DNA of 5,753 nucleotides, from contig BTRF01000037.1 of NCBI GenBank assembly GCA_036986255.1, positions 1-5,753 of the forward strand. Reading direction: 5' to 3'. Position numbers and translations under genes: made by a program. The notes under the pieces are model-generated. The model was not told the DNA's origin. It saw nothing but the letters and a program-made list of their open reading frames with translations, and ran no database searches. This DNA is from BTRF01 sp036986255. Its GTDB lineage: Bacteria; Patescibacteriota; WWE3; 9FT-COMBO-53-11. Shown here one piece after another: positions 5,284 through 5,753 of the stretch; position 1 is the stretch's first letter; each line of letters begins with the position of its first letter.

Positions 5284-5442
5284 TTAGTAGCCCACTTGGG
5301 AAGTGGGGTAGGATTGGTCGTATTGGTCGATAATTTTTGAGACCTTTTTGCCGATCCAAGGTCCGACGAAATAGATTGTTGCGGCGGCTAGGGCGATGAG
5401 CAGGATTTGGCTGATCAGGCTTTCCTTCGAGGGTTCAAGCAT
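5284..5442 (-). CDS. Small single-pass membrane protein, function unknown
   Basis: This 52-codon reading frame starts at an ATG (complement 5440-5442) and ends in TAA (complement 5284-5286). The protein starts MLEPSKES, continues with one hydrophobic segment LISQILLIALAAATIYFVG (about residues 9-27), then a basic GKKVSK and an acidic, polar tail with IDQYDQS and PTSQVGY. I do not recognise a family. Support for a real gene: a clean membrane-segment pattern with a basic flank, an extended -10 (TGGTAAATT) ending 11 nt before the start as at other gene heads here, and a slot between two convergent or divergent genes with no competing frame. The tail includes a 9-nt tandem duplication (5313-5330), giving the IDQ-YDQ repeat, and its last codons are a perfect palindrome (5291-5307). 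The basic flank after the segment suggests the C-terminus may be inside. No Shine-Dalgarno is seen. Confidence 0.6.
   Translation of the reverse strand: MLEPSKESLISQILLIALAAATIYFVGPWIGKKVSKIIDQYDQSYPTSQVGY
5291..5307. repeat. ACTTGG-type palindrome at the end of the small membrane gene
   Basis: CCCACTTGGGAAGTGGG is a perfect 7-bp stem with a 3-nt loop. On the minus strand it encodes PTSQVG, the last residues of the 52-residue protein. It lies 57 bp downstream of the convergent thioredoxin gene, so its RNA hairpin could protect or delimit both 3' ends, but no T-run follows. Confidence 0.6.
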
Positions 5443-5453
5443 CGGACTGTTTC

Positions 5454-5462
5454 AATTTACCA
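5454..5462 (-). promoter_or_regulatory. Extended -10 promoter of the 52-residue membrane protein gene
   Basis: The minus strand reads TGGTAAATT, ending 11 nt before the ATG at 5442. No -35 match is seen at 16-18 bp. The placement matches the other gene heads of the window and supports the small gene being expressed. Confidence 0.4.
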
Positions 5463-5539
5463 GATTGAGGGGGTTGGAGGGGCGGGAGCATCACCCGTTC
5501 GATTCGAGAGGGGGCACGAGTGAAGTGGGCGGGGAACAA

Positions 5540-5548
5540 TGCTAGGAT
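5540..5548 (+). promoter_or_regulatory. Extended -10 promoter of the right-edge membrane protein gene
   Basis: TGCTAGGAT ends 13 nt before ATG 5562 and 10 nt before the alternative GTG 5559. Its sequence is close to the uvrD element TGCTACGAT. No clear -35 is seen upstream. Confidence 0.4.
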
Positions 5549-5561
5549 GGGGATTAGAGTG

Positions 5562-5753
5562 ATGGAGGGTGAAAAGGAAGATTCCCAAAAGACAGTTTCC
5601 TACGAGGTAAAAAAGGTAAAGCGCTGGAGCCGCCCGACTTGGAAGCAAGTCGGTTGGGGATTTCTCTTTGCTTTGGCTACCCTTGCTTCGGCCGGAGTGG
5701 GGTATTTTGCGGTTTCGGCCTGGCAGCGCTACCGTCCTGCTCAGAAGGAAAGC
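5562..5753 (+). CDS. Membrane protein of unknown function, N-terminal part
   Basis: The frame is open from 5469 to the right edge, and 64 codons can be read from ATG 5562. The protein has a charged N-terminus (MEGEKEDSQK, then EVKKVKRWSRPTWKQ) and one hydrophobic segment of about residues 32-52 (GWGFLFALATLASAGVGYF), followed by AWQRYRPAQKES. This fits a signal-anchor with the charged N-terminus in the cytoplasm. I do not recognise the family, and the functional domain presumably lies beyond the window. Alternative starts in frame are ATG 5547 and GTG 5559. ATG 5547 overlaps the -10 hexamer and is unlikely; GTG 5559 lies 10 nt after the extended -10 and is a real alternative. The RPTWKQVGW codons form a perfect 7-bp stem palindrome (5634-5653). 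It is divergent from the 52-residue membrane protein, with 119 bp between starts. Confidence 0.6.
   Translation, partial: MEGEKEDSQKTVSYEVKKVKRWSRPTWKQVGWGFLFALATLASAGVGYFAVSAWQRYRPAQKES
5634..5653. repeat. ACTTGG-type palindrome in the right-edge membrane gene
   Basis: CCGACTTGGAAGCAAGTCGG is a perfect 7-bp stem with a 6-nt loop. On the plus strand it encodes PTWKQVG just before the membrane segment. It shares the CCSACTT/AAGTSGG arms with the palindrome at 5291-5307. Confidence 0.6.

Noticed and set aside
5234..5307. Intrinsic terminator between thioredoxin and the small membrane gene
   Set aside because: The CCCACTT hairpin is perfect, but no T-run follows it on either strand, and the CCCGGG at 5276-5281 is too short to act as a terminator stem.
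5467..5514. G-rich tract as a G-quadruplex
   Set aside because: Only three runs of three or more G are close together (5469-5473, 5479-5482, 5484-5486); the fourth is 23 nt away, so a stable three-tier quadruplex is not well supported.
5457..5648. Minus-strand open frame of 63 codons with a hydrophobic stretch
   Set aside because: It overlaps the better-supported plus-strand membrane gene, its hydrophobic stretch arises from the lysine/glutamate codons opposite, and no promoter or ribosome binding site precedes it.

Overview
The window reads as a gene-dense bacterial chromosome segment with moderately high GC, standard genetic code (TGA is used as a stop by the helicase and the thioredoxin genes), overlapping or abutting genes and short intergenic gaps. 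The compact gene set, the pair of FemAB-type transferases, the compact PcrA/UvrD helicase, the Cys-rich membrane-anchored 3D protein and the poor Shine-Dalgarno use at operon heads suggest a Candidate Phyla Radiation (Patescibacteria) genome, possibly Microgenomates or a relative. This is an inference from protein style, not a proven assignment.

Layout from left to right. (1) 1-755, minus: a FemAB-family aminoacyltransferase cut by the left edge. (2) 777-1796, plus: a second, complete FemAB-family protein, divergent from the first with only 21 bp between start codons. (3) 4921-1793, minus: a tightly coupled three-gene operon of uvrD/pcrA helicase, a membrane-anchored 3D-domain (MltA-like fold) protein and rsmA (16S rRNA dimethyladenosine transferase). 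The genes are joined by an ATGA overlap and a TAAGATG junction, and rsmA ends convergently on the plus-strand FemAB gene with its stop codon inside the shared TTAA. (4) 4967-5233, plus: a minimal thioredoxin with a CPPC active site, divergent from uvrD. (5) 5442-5284, minus: an unrecognised 52-residue single-span membrane protein. (6) 5562-5753, plus: the start of an unrecognised protein with one membrane segment, cut by the right edge.

Two themes stand out. First, five of the six operon-head genes have an extended -10 of the form TGnTAnnnT ending only 9-13 nt before the start codon. The sixth has TAGAAT ending 8 nt before. This geometry predicts leaderless or near-leaderless mRNAs, whereas the internal 3D gene has a proper GGAGGT ribosome binding site. 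Second, repeat-like DNA sits inside coding sequence in frame: a heptamer tandem array and a TGGCGGA palindrome in the left FemAB gene, and two related ACTTGG-type palindromes in the two small membrane-protein genes.

Functionally, the cell-envelope genes (two FemAB proteins and the 3D protein) point to peptidoglycan cross-bridge synthesis and remodelling. They sit beside housekeeping genes for DNA repair, ribosome maturation and thiol redox. I see no mobile element, CRISPR array, tRNA or rRNA. No gene-free stretch exceeds 300 bases; the longest gap, 5443-5561, holds the two divergent promoters described and a G-rich tract.
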